From assembly GCF_014199945.1 (NCBI RefSeq), contig NZ_JACHOR010000002.1:372001-436000 (forward strand): DNA of 64,000 nt. Reading direction: 5' to 3'. A model generated the notes under the pieces. The model saw only the letters and a program-made list of their open reading frames with translations. It was not told the origin of the DNA and made no database searches. This DNA is from Brevundimonas variabilis. GTDB taxonomy: Bacteria > Pseudomonadota > Alphaproteobacteria > Caulobacterales > Caulobacteraceae. Below are positions 5,355 through 14,120 of this stretch, in pieces (position 1 is the first letter of the stretch; each line of letters opens with the position of its first letter). The translations under genes and the position numbers were made by a program.

Positions 5355-8291
5355 ATGCGTCGTCTGAGTCTGCTGTCCGGAATTGCATCTGCTGCCTGCG
5401 TCATCGCCATCAGCTCGAGCGCCTGCGCGCAGGAGCAGCGGACCTATAACATTCCGCCGGGGTCGCTCCGGGACGCCTTGAACCAGTTCGCGACGCAATC
5501 GGATCAGCAACTGTTTTATTCGGGCGAGCTGGTCCGGGGCCTGCAGTCATCGGGGCTGCGAGGACGCTACACGCCGTCCCAGGCGCTCGACGCGCTTCTC
5601 GCGGGATCAAACCTGGCCTGGTCGGAAACCCGGCCCGGCGTCATCTTCCTCCGATCTTCGAACACCATCGTGGAAGCGGAGACGACAGTCGACGAGATCG
5701 TGGTCACCGGCACCTTGTTGACGGCAGCTGGACAGCTGACCTCGCCTGTCCAGACCCTCAATCGCGATGCGCTGGACGCCCGAGGTCTTGGTAGCGTCGC
5801 GGAGGTTCTCGCGACACTTCCCCAGAACTACGCCGGTTCGGCCAATCCCGCCGCGTCCCTGACCCTGACCGATCGGGCGGGATCGAACAGCGCCCTCGCG
5901 ACTGGCGTCAATCTGCGTGGCCTCGGCCCGGACGCCACCCTGGTTCTGGTCAACGGGAGACGACTGGCGGGCACCGGGTTCCGTGGCGAGTTCGCGGATG
6001 TGTCGGCATTGCCCTCGGCGGCCGTTGAGCGCGTGGACATTCTCTTGGACGGAGCTTCGGCACTTTACGGAGCGGACGCCGTCGCCGGCGTGGTGAACGT
6101 GATCATGCGCCGTTCGTTCGACGGCCAGGAAACGCGGGCCCGGATTTCCGCTGCCCAAGGTGGAGCGGAGACCTTTCTCGTGTCGCACCTCGTCGGTCGC
6201 GACTGGTCGAGCGGCACCGGTCTGCTCTCTTACGAATATCAGACGGCCAACGCCCTGAACTCGGCGGATCGCCCCTACACCGCCGACGGTGACCTTCGAC
6301 CGTTCGGAGGGACGGATCGCCGGGCCGTGTTCGCCTCGCCAGGAAACATCGTCGCCCTCGACCGGCCGTCCGGCGCCTATGTCTCCCAGTTCGCCATCCG
6401 TCCGAACGCCAGCGGAACGGCCCAGTCTCCCAGTGATTTCGCGGCAGGGGAAAGAAGCCTGTCCAACCAGCTGCAAGGGGTCGATCTGATCCCCGAAACC
6501 GAACGCCACAGCGTCTACGGGCGAGTACGTCAGGACCTCTCGGATCGGGTGGAGCTGTCGGCGGATCTGCGGTTCAGCCGCCGTGAGTACGGGCTCGATA
6601 CGGGCACCACCGCCACAATCTTTCAGGTGACCAGGGCGAACCCCTTTTTCGTGTCCCCGACGGGGGCATCCGCCCATCTTCTGGGCTACTCGTTCATCAA
6701 TGATCTCGGGGTCACGCGACGCGAAGGCAGTTCGCGCAGTCTCGGACTGACGGCAGGGGGCTCGATTGCCTTGGGGCCGGACTGGTCTTTGGAGGGCTAT
6801 CTGGCGTTCGCCGAAGAGCGTGGAAGGACCCGCACCGGCAATCGGGTCAACTCGCTGTTCCTCAACGAGGCGCTGGGCAATACCGCCGACAACCCTGCCA
6901 CGACCTATTCCGCCGTTCGCGACGGCTACTTCAATCCGTTCGGAGACGGGCGGGCCAACACTCAAAACGTTCTGGACTTCATCGGGAGCGGCTATTCCAG
7001 CGCCGACGACCGCAGCCGGGCTGAATCGGTCAATCTCCTTTTGGAGGGACCAGCGTTTTCCCTGCCTGGCGGCGACGTGCAGATCGCCTTGGGGGCGCAG
7101 GTTCGGCGCGAAAGCCTCGGCAGCCGCCTTGAGACCTTCGCGTCCTCACTCGCGCCTGTCGAGACGGTCGTCCCGAAGCGCGACCGGACGATCGCCGCCG
7201 TGTTTGCGGAAGCCCGTGTTCCGCTGGTCGGCCCTGCCAATGCGAGACCAGGGCTGCAGTCCCTCGACCTGTCGGTGGCCGCGCGGGTCGAGGAGTACGA
7301 CGACTTCGGCACCACCTCGAACCCAAAGCTGGGCATCATCTGGTCACCGGCCTCGGACTGGTTCGTGCGAGGATCGTTCGGAACCTCGTTCCGAGCCGCC
7401 GCCCTGCCTCAGCTGTTCGATCTGTCGGCAGCCGCTCCGACCTTCGTTCCCAAGGCGAACGGCGCGTCGGTGCTCGTCCTCTACCGATACGGCGGAAACC
7501 CCGACCTGAAGCCCGAAACGGCAGAGACCTGGACGGCGGGCTTCGAATATGCGCCCCGAGGCGGTCCGCGGTTCAGCGGCAGCTACTTCAATACGCAGTT
7601 CAGTGATCGGATCGCCCAGCCGGTCAATGAGAACCTGACGGGCGCGCTTGTCGATCCCGCGCTCGCGCCATTCGTGGATCTGGTTGATCCCGGCAACAAT
7701 GCTCAGGACCTTGCTCTCATCCAGAGCTACCTCAACGATCCGACGTTCGGGTTCCGCGATCTGTTTCCCGCGACATCCTACGGCGCGATCCTGGATGCCC
7801 GCTGGGTTAACGCAGCGTCCGTGTTTGTTCAGGGCATCGACCTCAGCGTCGCCTACCCGCTGACGTTCGGGCGACATGCCGTCTTTTTCGACGCCAACGC
7901 GTCCTATCTTCTGGATTTCAAGACGCGCTTCACACCGACCGCATCGGACCGGCAACGTCTGGGGCTGATCGGAAATCCCACACGACTGAGATCCCGAGCG
8001 GGCGCGACCTGGTCCTATGGAGACGCCAGAGCAAGCCTGCACTGGAACCATGTCGGGGCCTACGACGACAACGTCGGCCGGGAAATCAAGCCCTGGAACA
8101 CCGTGGACATGCAGGTCGCATGGTCGCCCCAGAATCCGGCGTTAGACGGCGTCCAGGTGTCTCTCAGTGTGCAGAACCTGTTCGATGCCGATCCGCCCTT
8201 TTACGACGCACCGATCGGTCTGGGGTTCGATGCCGCCCAGGCCAATCTGCTGGGCCGGATAGTGGCGCTGCAACTGACCAGACGCTGGTGA
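5355..8291 (+). CDS. TonB-dependent receptor with STN signalling domain, probable lasso-peptide receptor
   Basis: A 978-residue outer-membrane transporter. The signal peptide ends near SSACAQ (about residue 25). The STN domain covers about 29-105 (YNIPPGSLRDALNQFATQSD and following). A TonB-box-like VDEIVVTG lies near 112-119. The plug follows (about 125-245, including LRGLGPDATLVLVNGRRLAG), then a 22-strand-type barrel ending in VALQLTRRW with the aromatic C-terminus required by the Bam machinery. AGGAGG precedes the start. The STN domain links it to the upstream FecIR pair, and the isopeptidase gene begins 9 nt after its stop. In known caulobacterial lasso clusters this receptor type imports the lasso peptide. 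That role here is inferred from context. Confidence 0.94.
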   Translation: MRRLSLLSGIASAACVIAISSSACAQEQRTYNIPPGSLRDALNQFATQSDQQLFYSGELVRGLQSSGLRGRYTPSQALDALLAGSNLAWSETRPGVIFLRSSNTIVEAETTVDEIVVTGTLLTAAGQLTSPVQTLNRDALDARGLGSVAEVLATLPQNYAGSANPAASLTLTDRAGSNSALATGVNLRGLGPDATLVLVNGRRLAGTGFRGEFADVSALPSAAVERVDILLDGASALYGADAVAGVVNVIMRRSFDGQETRARISAAQGGAETFLVSHLVGRDWSSGTGLLSYEYQTANALNSADRPYTADGDLRPFGGTDRRAVFASPGNIVALDRPSGAYVSQFAIRPNASGTAQSPSDFAAGERSLSNQLQGVDLIPETERHSVYGRVRQDLSDRVELSADLRFSRREYGLDTGTTATIFQVTRANPFFVSPTGASAHLLGYSFINDLGVTRREGSSRSLGLTAGGSIALGPDWSLEGYLAFAEERGRTRTGNRVNSLFLNEALGNTADNPATTYSAVRDGYFNPFGDGRANTQNVLDFIGSGYSSADDRSRAESVNLLLEGPAFSLPGGDVQIALGAQVRRESLGSRLETFASSLAPVETVVPKRDRTIAAVFAEARVPLVGPANARPGLQSLDLSVAARVEEYDDFGTTSNPKLGIIWSPASDWFVRGSFGTSFRAAALPQLFDLSAAAPTFVPKANGASVLVLYRYGGNPDLKPETAETWTAGFEYAPRGGPRFSGSYFNTQFSDRIAQPVNENLTGALVDPALAPFVDLVDPGNNAQDLALIQSYLNDPTFGFRDLFPATSYGAILDARWVNAASVFVQGIDLSVAYPLTFGRHAVFFDANASYLLDFKTRFTPTASDRQRLGLIGNPTRLRSRAGATWSYGDARASLHWNHVGAYDDNVGREIKPWNTVDMQVAWSPQNPALDGVQVSLSVQNLFDADPPFYDAPIGLGFDAAQANLLGRIVALQLTRRW

Positions 8292-8300
8292 GCCGGTCCG

Positions 8301-10805
8301 ATGCCCGGTCTGATGAGCCGCCTGGCGGTGACGATGCTTGCTGCCTGGCTCCTGTCCAGCACGGCAGCGTTCACGCAATCCCGACCGTTGTCGATCGACG
8401 ATGTCTTGGACATGGAATCGCTTGGCGCGGTGGCCTTCTCGCCGGACGGTCGGTGGGCGATCCACGAGCGCCGGGGGCCATACGGTACTGCGCCTCGATA
8501 CGATCGAGGCCACCGGACGGCCTGGGCGATCACCGACCTGTGGATGTCGGACCTTGAGGGCGACGCCGAACCGGTCCGTCTTCTCCCCAACGAGGAAGGG
8601 GTTGGCCTGCTCTTCGGCGCATGGTCGCCGACGGGCAAGCGTCTGCTGGTCTACCGTCTCACGGACACACGGCTGGAAGCGGGCATCGTGTCGATGGCCG
8701 ATCGATCGGTCCGGTGGACCGACCTGGCCGCCGACCTTGCCGTCACCGGATCGACCGCTGCCTGGCTCGACGACGATCGCCTGGCGCTGACTGTCCGAGA
8801 GTCCGGAGACCTGCCCTGGCTGCTAAGGTTTGACGGAACGGGCAGTGAGGAGATGCGGGCGCGCTGGGCGCTGACGACGGCCGGCGATCGGCCCTCGCGA
8901 TTGATTGTCGACACGGTGGGCGGCGAGCTCAGGACGAACGAACCGACGCCGACGTTGCGGACGGTCGTGATCCATGCCGTGACAGCGGACGTCCGGACCC
9001 TGGCGACCGGCGCGATCAGGGACTTCGCGACATCGCCGGACGGTGTGTGGGTCGCGGTCCTGACATCGACAGGTCCAGTCGCGCTGGATCCAGCGCAGCC
9101 TGTCGTCCAGAGTCCGGTGCTGCACCGCAGCCGGCTGGCGCTCTTTCACGCCAAGACGGGCCGGACCGTTTCGATCGACCCGGACCTGGACGTGGCCCCG
9201 CATCTCCTGAGCTGGTCAGCCGCTTCCCGAGCCGTTCTGATCTGGGCCCGTCGCGATGGATCGAACTGGTCGGATGGGGGACTGCTGACGGTCGATCTCG
9301 ATGGCGAGACGGACAGGCCGAATCTCGCGGGGCTACGGCCTCTGGCCCCCGGTCTCGTCATCGACGAGTTCCAGGCCGTGAGGGCGGGGTGGCTGGGGGA
9401 CAGACCCGTCCTCTATGGGCGCCGAGCGTCTTCCGATCGGTTCGACTGGTGGCTTGTTGACGCGACGGGTCCCCGGGCCCTGACGAAAGATTTTGTGCAG
9501 CCGCCGACCAGCCTGGCCGCAGTGACGAAGACCGGGGCGCTGGCCTTCGCCGATGGCGCGCTATGGCATCTCAACGCTTTTGGCGCCGCCACTCGGCTTT
9601 CACCGGCGGACGAACGGATTGCGGGTGCGCAGACCTCGAGCCAGATGCAGCCGCTCCGACTGCGGGTCAACGATCCACCGCGACGGGACTGGGTGGCCTC
9701 CGCGAACGGCGCGTCGCTGTCGGTGCGGGACGTGAGGGGAGGGCAGACGGCCCAGACGTCGGTATCGGACTGCCCGGGCCTGGCCCTCGTGAGGGCGGCA
9801 TCCGAAAGCCGGATCGCAACCGCGTGCCTGGATGACGGCGTCGAAACCCTGAGCGTCACAGGGCAAGGAGGCGTGAAGATCCTGGCCAGGGCGAACCCCC
9901 AGTTCGAGACCATCGCGGTGCCGCGTCCCTTGCCGGTACCGCACCTAGACCGCCTCGGACGCCCAGCCACGAGCTGGCTCTATTTGCCGGCAGACAGGAC
10001 GGCTTCGCAGGTCAAAGGTCTTCTCGTTCTGGCCTACCCTGGTGGGAGTGATGATGGACGGTATGTCGATGCCACATCGCTTCAGCGAGGACCCCGACCG
10101 CAGATGCTGACGACTGGAGGCTTTGCGGTCCTCTCGCCATCCTTCCCCAACGAAACGGAGAGTGAACGCCTGACCATGGCAGCGGACTTTGAAGCCGGGC
10201 TCGACATGGCCGTCGATGCCGCGCTGGCCGCGCACACTGAGCTGCCGAAAGACCGGATCGTGCTGGTCGGGCACAGTTTCGGTGGCTACGTCGCGCTGAC
10301 CGTCGCGGCCCGTTCCGAACGCTATCGCGGCTACATCGCGTGGGCCGCCCCGACAGACCTGTCGAGCAACTGGGGAGAGTTCCTGTCTCACAGCCGGATC
10401 TGGCCGGGCGAGTGGTTCACCCTCAATCAGAAGATCGGGGGCGTGGAAAACGGACAGGCTGCCATGGGCGGGCCGCCGTGGAGCGATGTCCTGGGCTATG
10501 CGAGCGCGAGCCCCTACCTGGCGGCGGACAAGATCCGGGCCCCCGTGCTCCTGATCACCGCCGACAGAGACTATGTGTCGATGACGCAGTCGGAGCGGAT
10601 GCTCTCCGCCCTCCATCGCCAGGGACGAAGCGCCCGCTATATCGTCTACTGGGGCGAGGGCCACCTGTTCTCCAGCCCGGCCAACATTCGAGACGTCTAC
10701 GGTCAGATGTTTGACTGGCTCAACGGGATTCTGGCCGAAACTCGGCTTCCGATGGCGACAGGATCGCTTCCCAGTGGCGAACCCAACCCTCAAACGCGGC
10801 GGTGA
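8301..10805 (+). CDS. lasso-peptide isopeptidase-like prolyl oligopeptidase (S9 family)
   Basis: Predicted exported serine peptidase of 834 residues. It has a signal peptide (MSRLAVTMLAAWLLSSTAAF, alternative start ATG 8313), a long beta-rich N-terminal region to about 560, and an alpha/beta-hydrolase domain. The likely triad is Ser659 in VGHSFGGYVA, Asp757 in TADRDYVS and His788 in GEGHLF. Prolyl-oligopeptidase-like proteins beside lasso genes (AtxE2 type) cut the isopeptide bond of the cognate lasso peptide after uptake. It lies 9 nt after the TonB receptor on the same strand and converges on the lasso cyclase gene, overlapping it by 86 bp. That pairing makes an isopeptidase far more likely than a general dipeptidyl peptidase. 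Substrate assignment is inference. Confidence 0.9.
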   Translation: MPGLMSRLAVTMLAAWLLSSTAAFTQSRPLSIDDVLDMESLGAVAFSPDGRWAIHERRGPYGTAPRYDRGHRTAWAITDLWMSDLEGDAEPVRLLPNEEGVGLLFGAWSPTGKRLLVYRLTDTRLEAGIVSMADRSVRWTDLAADLAVTGSTAAWLDDDRLALTVRESGDLPWLLRFDGTGSEEMRARWALTTAGDRPSRLIVDTVGGELRTNEPTPTLRTVVIHAVTADVRTLATGAIRDFATSPDGVWVAVLTSTGPVALDPAQPVVQSPVLHRSRLALFHAKTGRTVSIDPDLDVAPHLLSWSAASRAVLIWARRDGSNWSDGGLLTVDLDGETDRPNLAGLRPLAPGLVIDEFQAVRAGWLGDRPVLYGRRASSDRFDWWLVDATGPRALTKDFVQPPTSLAAVTKTGALAFADGALWHLNAFGAATRLSPADERIAGAQTSSQMQPLRLRVNDPPRRDWVASANGASLSVRDVRGGQTAQTSVSDCPGLALVRAASESRIATACLDDGVETLSVTGQGGVKILARANPQFETIAVPRPLPVPHLDRLGRPATSWLYLPADRTASQVKGLLVLAYPGGSDDGRYVDATSLQRGPRPQMLTTGGFAVLSPSFPNETESERLTMAADFEAGLDMAVDAALAAHTELPKDRIVLVGHSFGGYVALTVAARSERYRGYIAWAAPTDLSSNWGEFLSHSRIWPGEWFTLNQKIGGVENGQAAMGGPPWSDVLGYASASPYLAADKIRAPVLLITADRDYVSMTQSERMLSALHRQGRSARYIVYWGEGHLFSSPANIRDVYGQMFDWLNGILAETRLPMATGSLPSGEPNPQTRR

Positions 10806-12489
10806 GCATGATCTCGACGTAGCCGCCCCTCCAGATGAGGCTCTCCGGCGTGAGCAGAACCGACGCCCTGTCCCGGTCGATCAGGCCCTCCTCGGCAAGC
10901 CTGCCGTCCAGCAGCCATGGCCGCAGCACATCGAGACCGCCGGCGATCATATGCCCGTAGAAGGCCGTCATCTCGCCCTTGGACCGCCGATCGAGGATCG
11001 ATTTCGGCAGGCGGTCGGTGAAGGCGAGCCGAGCGAGGCCCCGGTCTCGCCGACCGCATGTCAGGGCCGGGGTCGACAAGGAGAGGCAGAGCTCCACGAC
11101 CGGCATGGCCAGCAGAGGATGAAGCACGTCCACCGCCTCGCTTTGCAGTGATCTGCCGTGGAACTGGAGGGCGTTGACCAGCCCGGCGATCTGATAAACC
11201 TTCCCGGGAGCGAGATGATCGATGTCTGTCATCCAGGGATGCTGCGCCCGGTCACCGGATGGCAGGGGCCGCAGGAGCGCATTCTGATTTCGGGTTGGAG
11301 GAGGGCGGCGAATGGCCTCTGAGACCAACGACCAGACCGACCGCTCGGTCCATCGGGACAGTCGAGGCAAGGCCGGCGATCCCAGTGCTCTCCAACCAAG
11401 AGAATGCCAGACGTCCTGGTAGACCAGTGTGTTGGCGGGCTGGATGAACAGCGAGTCCCCGCCCTTGCCGGTCAGAACCGCCTCAACGCCGGCGCGCCTG
11501 AACCGCGATGCCCAGTCCGCGTCGTGCAGTCCGTCGAGGCCTGCCAGGGCGGGACGAATGCCGTGTGGCATCGACTGCAGGAGGGCGGGGGTCACAACCC
11601 CCGTCGCGCGCGCGATATAGTCCGGCGTGATCGACAGATGCTCCGCGAGATCGGCGACGTAGTGCCGTTCATCGGCGGACCTGTCGGGACCGTAGGCGTT
11701 CATCCAACACCGGACCTGTTCTCGCGATTCCGATCGGGCGGAAGCCGCGACGAGACTGGAATCCAGGCCCCCGGAAATCTCGACCGCTGGATTATCGCTC
11801 AGTCCCAAGAAGCCTTCGACGGCTTCCTCCACGGCGGAGCACAACATCGCGGCAGCCGCATCTTCTGGAAGCGACGCGGCGTTCCTTCGGGCAGCGATCC
11901 AGTCCGGACGCCAGAGGACGACGGGTTCACCTGAGGGGAGGGGCTGCAGCGATCCCGGCAAGACTGACGTCAGGCCTGTCAGGAGCGGCATACCGGAAGT
12001 GAGCAGCGGATCATGCAGTGCGGCGGAGACCCGCTCGAAGTCAATCCGCCAGTCCGGTCGTAAGGCGGTGACCAGCCAGGGTGGAACATGAGACGAGACC
12101 AGGGTCAGAGCCCCCGTGTTCCACGTCAGGCACTCGAGGCTGCCAGACGGGTCTCTCAAGACCGCGGTCAGCGCGCCTCGTGGTCCAAACGACAGGCCCA
12201 CGAACCGGCCCCAGACCCGAGCGAACAGCTTCTTCTCATAGCTCCAAGGAGAGAAAATCGGCGGGTCATCGAGGTTCGGTTTTCGGCGATCCAGGACGTC
12301 GCCGATCAGAGACCAGGGTCCGACAGTGGTGAGCTTCACGGGGCGCGCGCCCCATCGCCCCAGCCAGCAGTTTGGGTTGAGCTCACGGATCGTCATGCCG
12401 TTTGCCTCAGCATGCCGGCGGAGCGCCGCAGACTGAACGGTGCCGGCCTCGTTCCCGGGGTCATGCGCCGTGACCAGATAGTCGCCCAT
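10720..12489 (-). CDS. lasso peptide cyclase (C protein, asparagine synthetase-like)
   Basis: ATP-dependent enzyme that adenylates the ring-forming Glu/Asp side chain and closes the macrolactam with the core N-terminus. The start at ATG 12489 (MGDYLVTAHD) overlaps the B-protein stop as ATGA, giving 589 residues; an earlier in-frame ATG at 12669 would lie wholly inside the B gene. The N-terminal Ntn-like half lacks the Cys2 of glutamine-dependent synthetases (Met-Gly-Asp instead). The synthetase half has the pyrophosphate loop SGGLDSS at 239-245 and a second nucleotide-site segment VLTGKGGDSLF. Missing Cys2 and the neighbouring B protein separate it from housekeeping AsnB. Its last 86 bp are antisense to the isopeptidase gene. 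Confidence 0.93.
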   Translation of the reverse strand: MGDYLVTAHDPGNEAGTVQSAALRRHAEANGMTIRELNPNCWLGRWGARPVKLTTVGPWSLIGDVLDRRKPNLDDPPIFSPWSYEKKLFARVWGRFVGLSFGPRGALTAVLRDPSGSLECLTWNTGALTLVSSHVPPWLVTALRPDWRIDFERVSAALHDPLLTSGMPLLTGLTSVLPGSLQPLPSGEPVVLWRPDWIAARRNAASLPEDAAAAMLCSAVEEAVEGFLGLSDNPAVEISGGLDSSLVAASARSESREQVRCWMNAYGPDRSADERHYVADLAEHLSITPDYIARATGVVTPALLQSMPHGIRPALAGLDGLHDADWASRFRRAGVEAVLTGKGGDSLFIQPANTLVYQDVWHSLGWRALGSPALPRLSRWTERSVWSLVSEAIRRPPPTRNQNALLRPLPSGDRAQHPWMTDIDHLAPGKVYQIAGLVNALQFHGRSLQSEAVDVLHPLLAMPVVELCLSLSTPALTCGRRDRGLARLAFTDRLPKSILDRRSKGEMTAFYGHMIAGGLDVLRPWLLDGRLAEEGLIDRDRASVLLTPESLIWRGGYVEIMLTAAFEGWVRHWEAILSPSEAEFRPESR

Positions 12490-13151
12490 CAAACGACCAG
12501 GATCGGAGTGAACCCGCTGACACGTTCGACGGTGTCCCCGACGACCCTGTCGTCGATCTGGATCCAGCAGTGGGCGAGAAACGGCCAGGTTCTGACGCCA
12601 AAAACCCAGTCTGTGGTGATGTCCGATGCATGCAGGTAGCTGCGCAACATGAATGCCCGCTGGAGGCATTCGCCGGTGTCGGGCAGCCAGGGTTGAACGG
12701 CCTGAAATGCCGCCAGCATTTCGCCTGCCCTGTCGAGAGGAGCGCAGCCGCGCTGGGCGGTCAGGAGGTTCGGGATTGAAACGAGGTCCGCCATCGAGCT
12801 TCGGACAAACTGTCTCTTCGATCGGAACCCGGTCGCTGCAGCGCCGAACAGGTCTCTGCGGCGCGGCGACCGGGACGCTTCCAGCGCGCGCTCTGGCGGC
12901 ATCTTGGGGACGGAACGACGGCCGTTCGTGGCGTGGGGACAGAGCAGTCCCGCTTTCAGCATCTCCTCCGCAAACAGGACATCACTGACCCGCACCGTCC
13001 CAGGCGAGTGGCCTGGGCGGATCATCTTACCGCCATCGACCACGCAGGCGTATTCGTCGGCCTGGACATTGAGAATGACGATGTCGTCGTCGCACCACGC
13101 CAGATGAACGTCTGGGTGCAGAAACAACGCGTCTAGCAGGGCTTGGGGCAT
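12489..13151 (-). CDS. lasso peptide B protein: fused RRE and transglutaminase-like leader peptidase
   Basis: Binds the precursor's leader and removes it so that the cyclase can act. In 220 residues it combines a strand-rich N-terminal RiPP recognition element (about 1-80, HLAWCDDDIVILNVQADEYA) with a C-terminal cysteine-peptidase domain. The triad reads Cys162 (GECLQRAF), His194 (FLAHCWIQ) and Asp206 (VVGDTVE). The spacings of 32 and 12 residues equal those recalled for McjB (Cys150, His182, Asp194). It is the single fused form typical of proteobacteria, not the split B1/B2 of Gram-positives. It sits 48 nt after the precursor gene and overlaps the cyclase start by the ATGA junction. Confidence 0.93.
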   Translation of the reverse strand: MPQALLDALFLHPDVHLAWCDDDIVILNVQADEYACVVDGGKMIRPGHSPGTVRVSDVLFAEEMLKAGLLCPHATNGRRSVPKMPPERALEASRSPRRRDLFGAAATGFRSKRQFVRSSMADLVSIPNLLTAQRGCAPLDRAGEMLAAFQAVQPWLPDTGECLQRAFMLRSYLHASDITTDWVFGVRTWPFLAHCWIQIDDRVVGDTVERVSGFTPILVV

Positions 13152-13162
13152 CGACTGAAATC

Positions 13163-13194
13163 TGGGCGATCCACCGGTATCGATGAACCGCCCA
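13163..13194 (-). promoter_or_regulatory. weak stem-loop between lasso precursor and B gene
   Basis: TGGGCG (13163-13168) pairs with CGCCCA (13189-13194), with a short inner ATC/GAT pairing and an ACCGGT palindrome in the loop region. There is no T-tract, so it is more likely an mRNA stabiliser or a damper of downstream translation than a full terminator. It could explain unequal expression of the precursor and the enzymes. Confidence 0.35.
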
Positions 13195-13199
13195 AACTT

Positions 13200-13316
13200 T
13201 CACATCGGCGTGCGGCTGACGTAGATGCCGATCTCGGCGAACAGGCCGTCGAGCTCGGCCTGGGTCAGGGCCCGGGCGCTGCCGATGGCGACGATGCGGA
13301 GGGTTGGGGTGGTCAT
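13200..13316 (-). CDS. lasso peptide precursor (A), predicted core with Ala1-Glu9 ring
   Basis: A 38-residue peptide with a good ribosome site (AAGGAG about 8 nt before the ATG), placed directly before the B gene. The leader is MTTPTLRIVAIGSARALTQ (19 residues) with the conserved Thr at -2. The predicted core is AELDGLFAEIGIYVSRTPM (19 residues). Ala1 can bond to Glu9, the only acidic residue in the allowed 7-9 window, giving a nine-residue ring, a short loop and a tail with Tyr13 and Arg16 as possible plugs. Ala or Ser at position 1 with Glu9 is known in some caulobacterial lasso peptides. The cleavage point is inferred from the Thr at -2 and the ring rule. The short frame is easily missed by gene callers. 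Confidence 0.85.
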   Translation of the reverse strand: MTTPTLRIVAIGSARALTQAELDGLFAEIGIYVSRTPM

Positions 13317-13407
13317 GGTCGTCTCCTTGGTTGATTGCCACGGATGTGGCCAACCTAGTGAGCGCCGAGGTTTGCGGACTTCAAAACTATATCTGGAGTA
13401 TATTTGA

Positions 13408-13890
13408 TCAGCGTCCCGGCTTGGGACGTTTGGCGGTCAGGTCCTCGGTGCCCGCCTTCAGCCAGGCGGCGGCCTCGTCGCGCGCGAGCGTGGCCTCCAG
13501 GCCGTCGAACATGTCCGTGACCGCCGAGATCAGGGCATGGATGTGGAGATCGGAGACCCGGTCGCCGACGCGGGCGTCGAACTTCTGAAGGGCGATCGTC
13601 AGGATTGTCGCCATCCGGTTGTCGCAGCAGCGGCGGGCAAAGTCCGGCGCGCCGATCACGACGGCCATCAGGATGGCGTTGGGATCGCAGTTCGTGGCCC
13701 GAGCGAACCGGGCGATATGATCCATGTTCAGCCGTGTCCGTCCGGCCTCGAACCGTTCGTAGGTCCGCTTGGCGATATGCATCCTGGAGGCGGTTTCCGC
13801 AGCGGTCAGGCCGCGATGCCTGCGTACCTGTCGGAGCGCCTCGGACAGGAGCGCGCCATCGCGCGGAGCATTTGCAGGGGCACCACTCAT
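13408..13890 (-). CDS. XRE-type helix-turn-helix regulator upstream of the lasso genes
   Basis: A 160-residue protein from ATG 13890 (MSGAPANAPRDG); an in-frame ATG at 13941 would add 17 residues. An N-terminal HTH lies about 15-70 (LLSEALRQVRRHRGLTAAET, MHIAKRTYERFEAG). The uncharacterised C-terminal helical part (about 75-155) contains LTIALQKFDARVGDRVSDLH and may be a sensor or dimerisation domain. It is codirectional with the lasso A-B-C genes, and the 91-bp gap before the precursor includes an AT-rich patch (13383-13404). It could govern lasso production or belong to the mobile element's control circuit; sequence does not decide. Confidence 0.8.
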   Translation of the reverse strand: MSGAPANAPRDGALLSEALRQVRRHRGLTAAETASRMHIAKRTYERFEAGRTRLNMDHIARFARATNCDPNAILMAVVIGAPDFARRCCDNRMATILTIALQKFDARVGDRVSDLHIHALISAVTDMFDGLEATLARDEAAAWLKAGTEDLTAKRPKPGR

Positions 13891-14120
13891 CCACGCGACC
13901 TTTCCGAGTCTTATGTTGGGTGCTGACGAAGTTTCGATCAACGATGAGTTGCGATTTCTGAGCGTAAGCGACCATGCACCGCCACAAAGTGGCGGACGGT
14001 CCGCCGAAAATCAGCGGGGCATCCGACCATTTGTGGCGGGTAAGGCCCTGGCGGCGGTCCGGTGGCTGGACGTCAGGGATTCGGCGTCGATAGTCAGGCC
14101 TGGCTTGACTGGAGACGACC

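Noticed and set aside
10720-12669. Housekeeping asparagine synthetase AsnB
   Set aside because: The N-terminal catalytic Cys2 is missing and the gene overlaps a lasso B protein, so a lasso cyclase is the better call; the frame upstream of 12489 lies inside the B gene.
13027-13353. 108-codon - strand frame overlapping the lasso precursor
   Set aside because: Arg/His/Pro-rich shadow in another frame; the 38-codon frame at 13200-13316 has the lasso leader and ring pattern.
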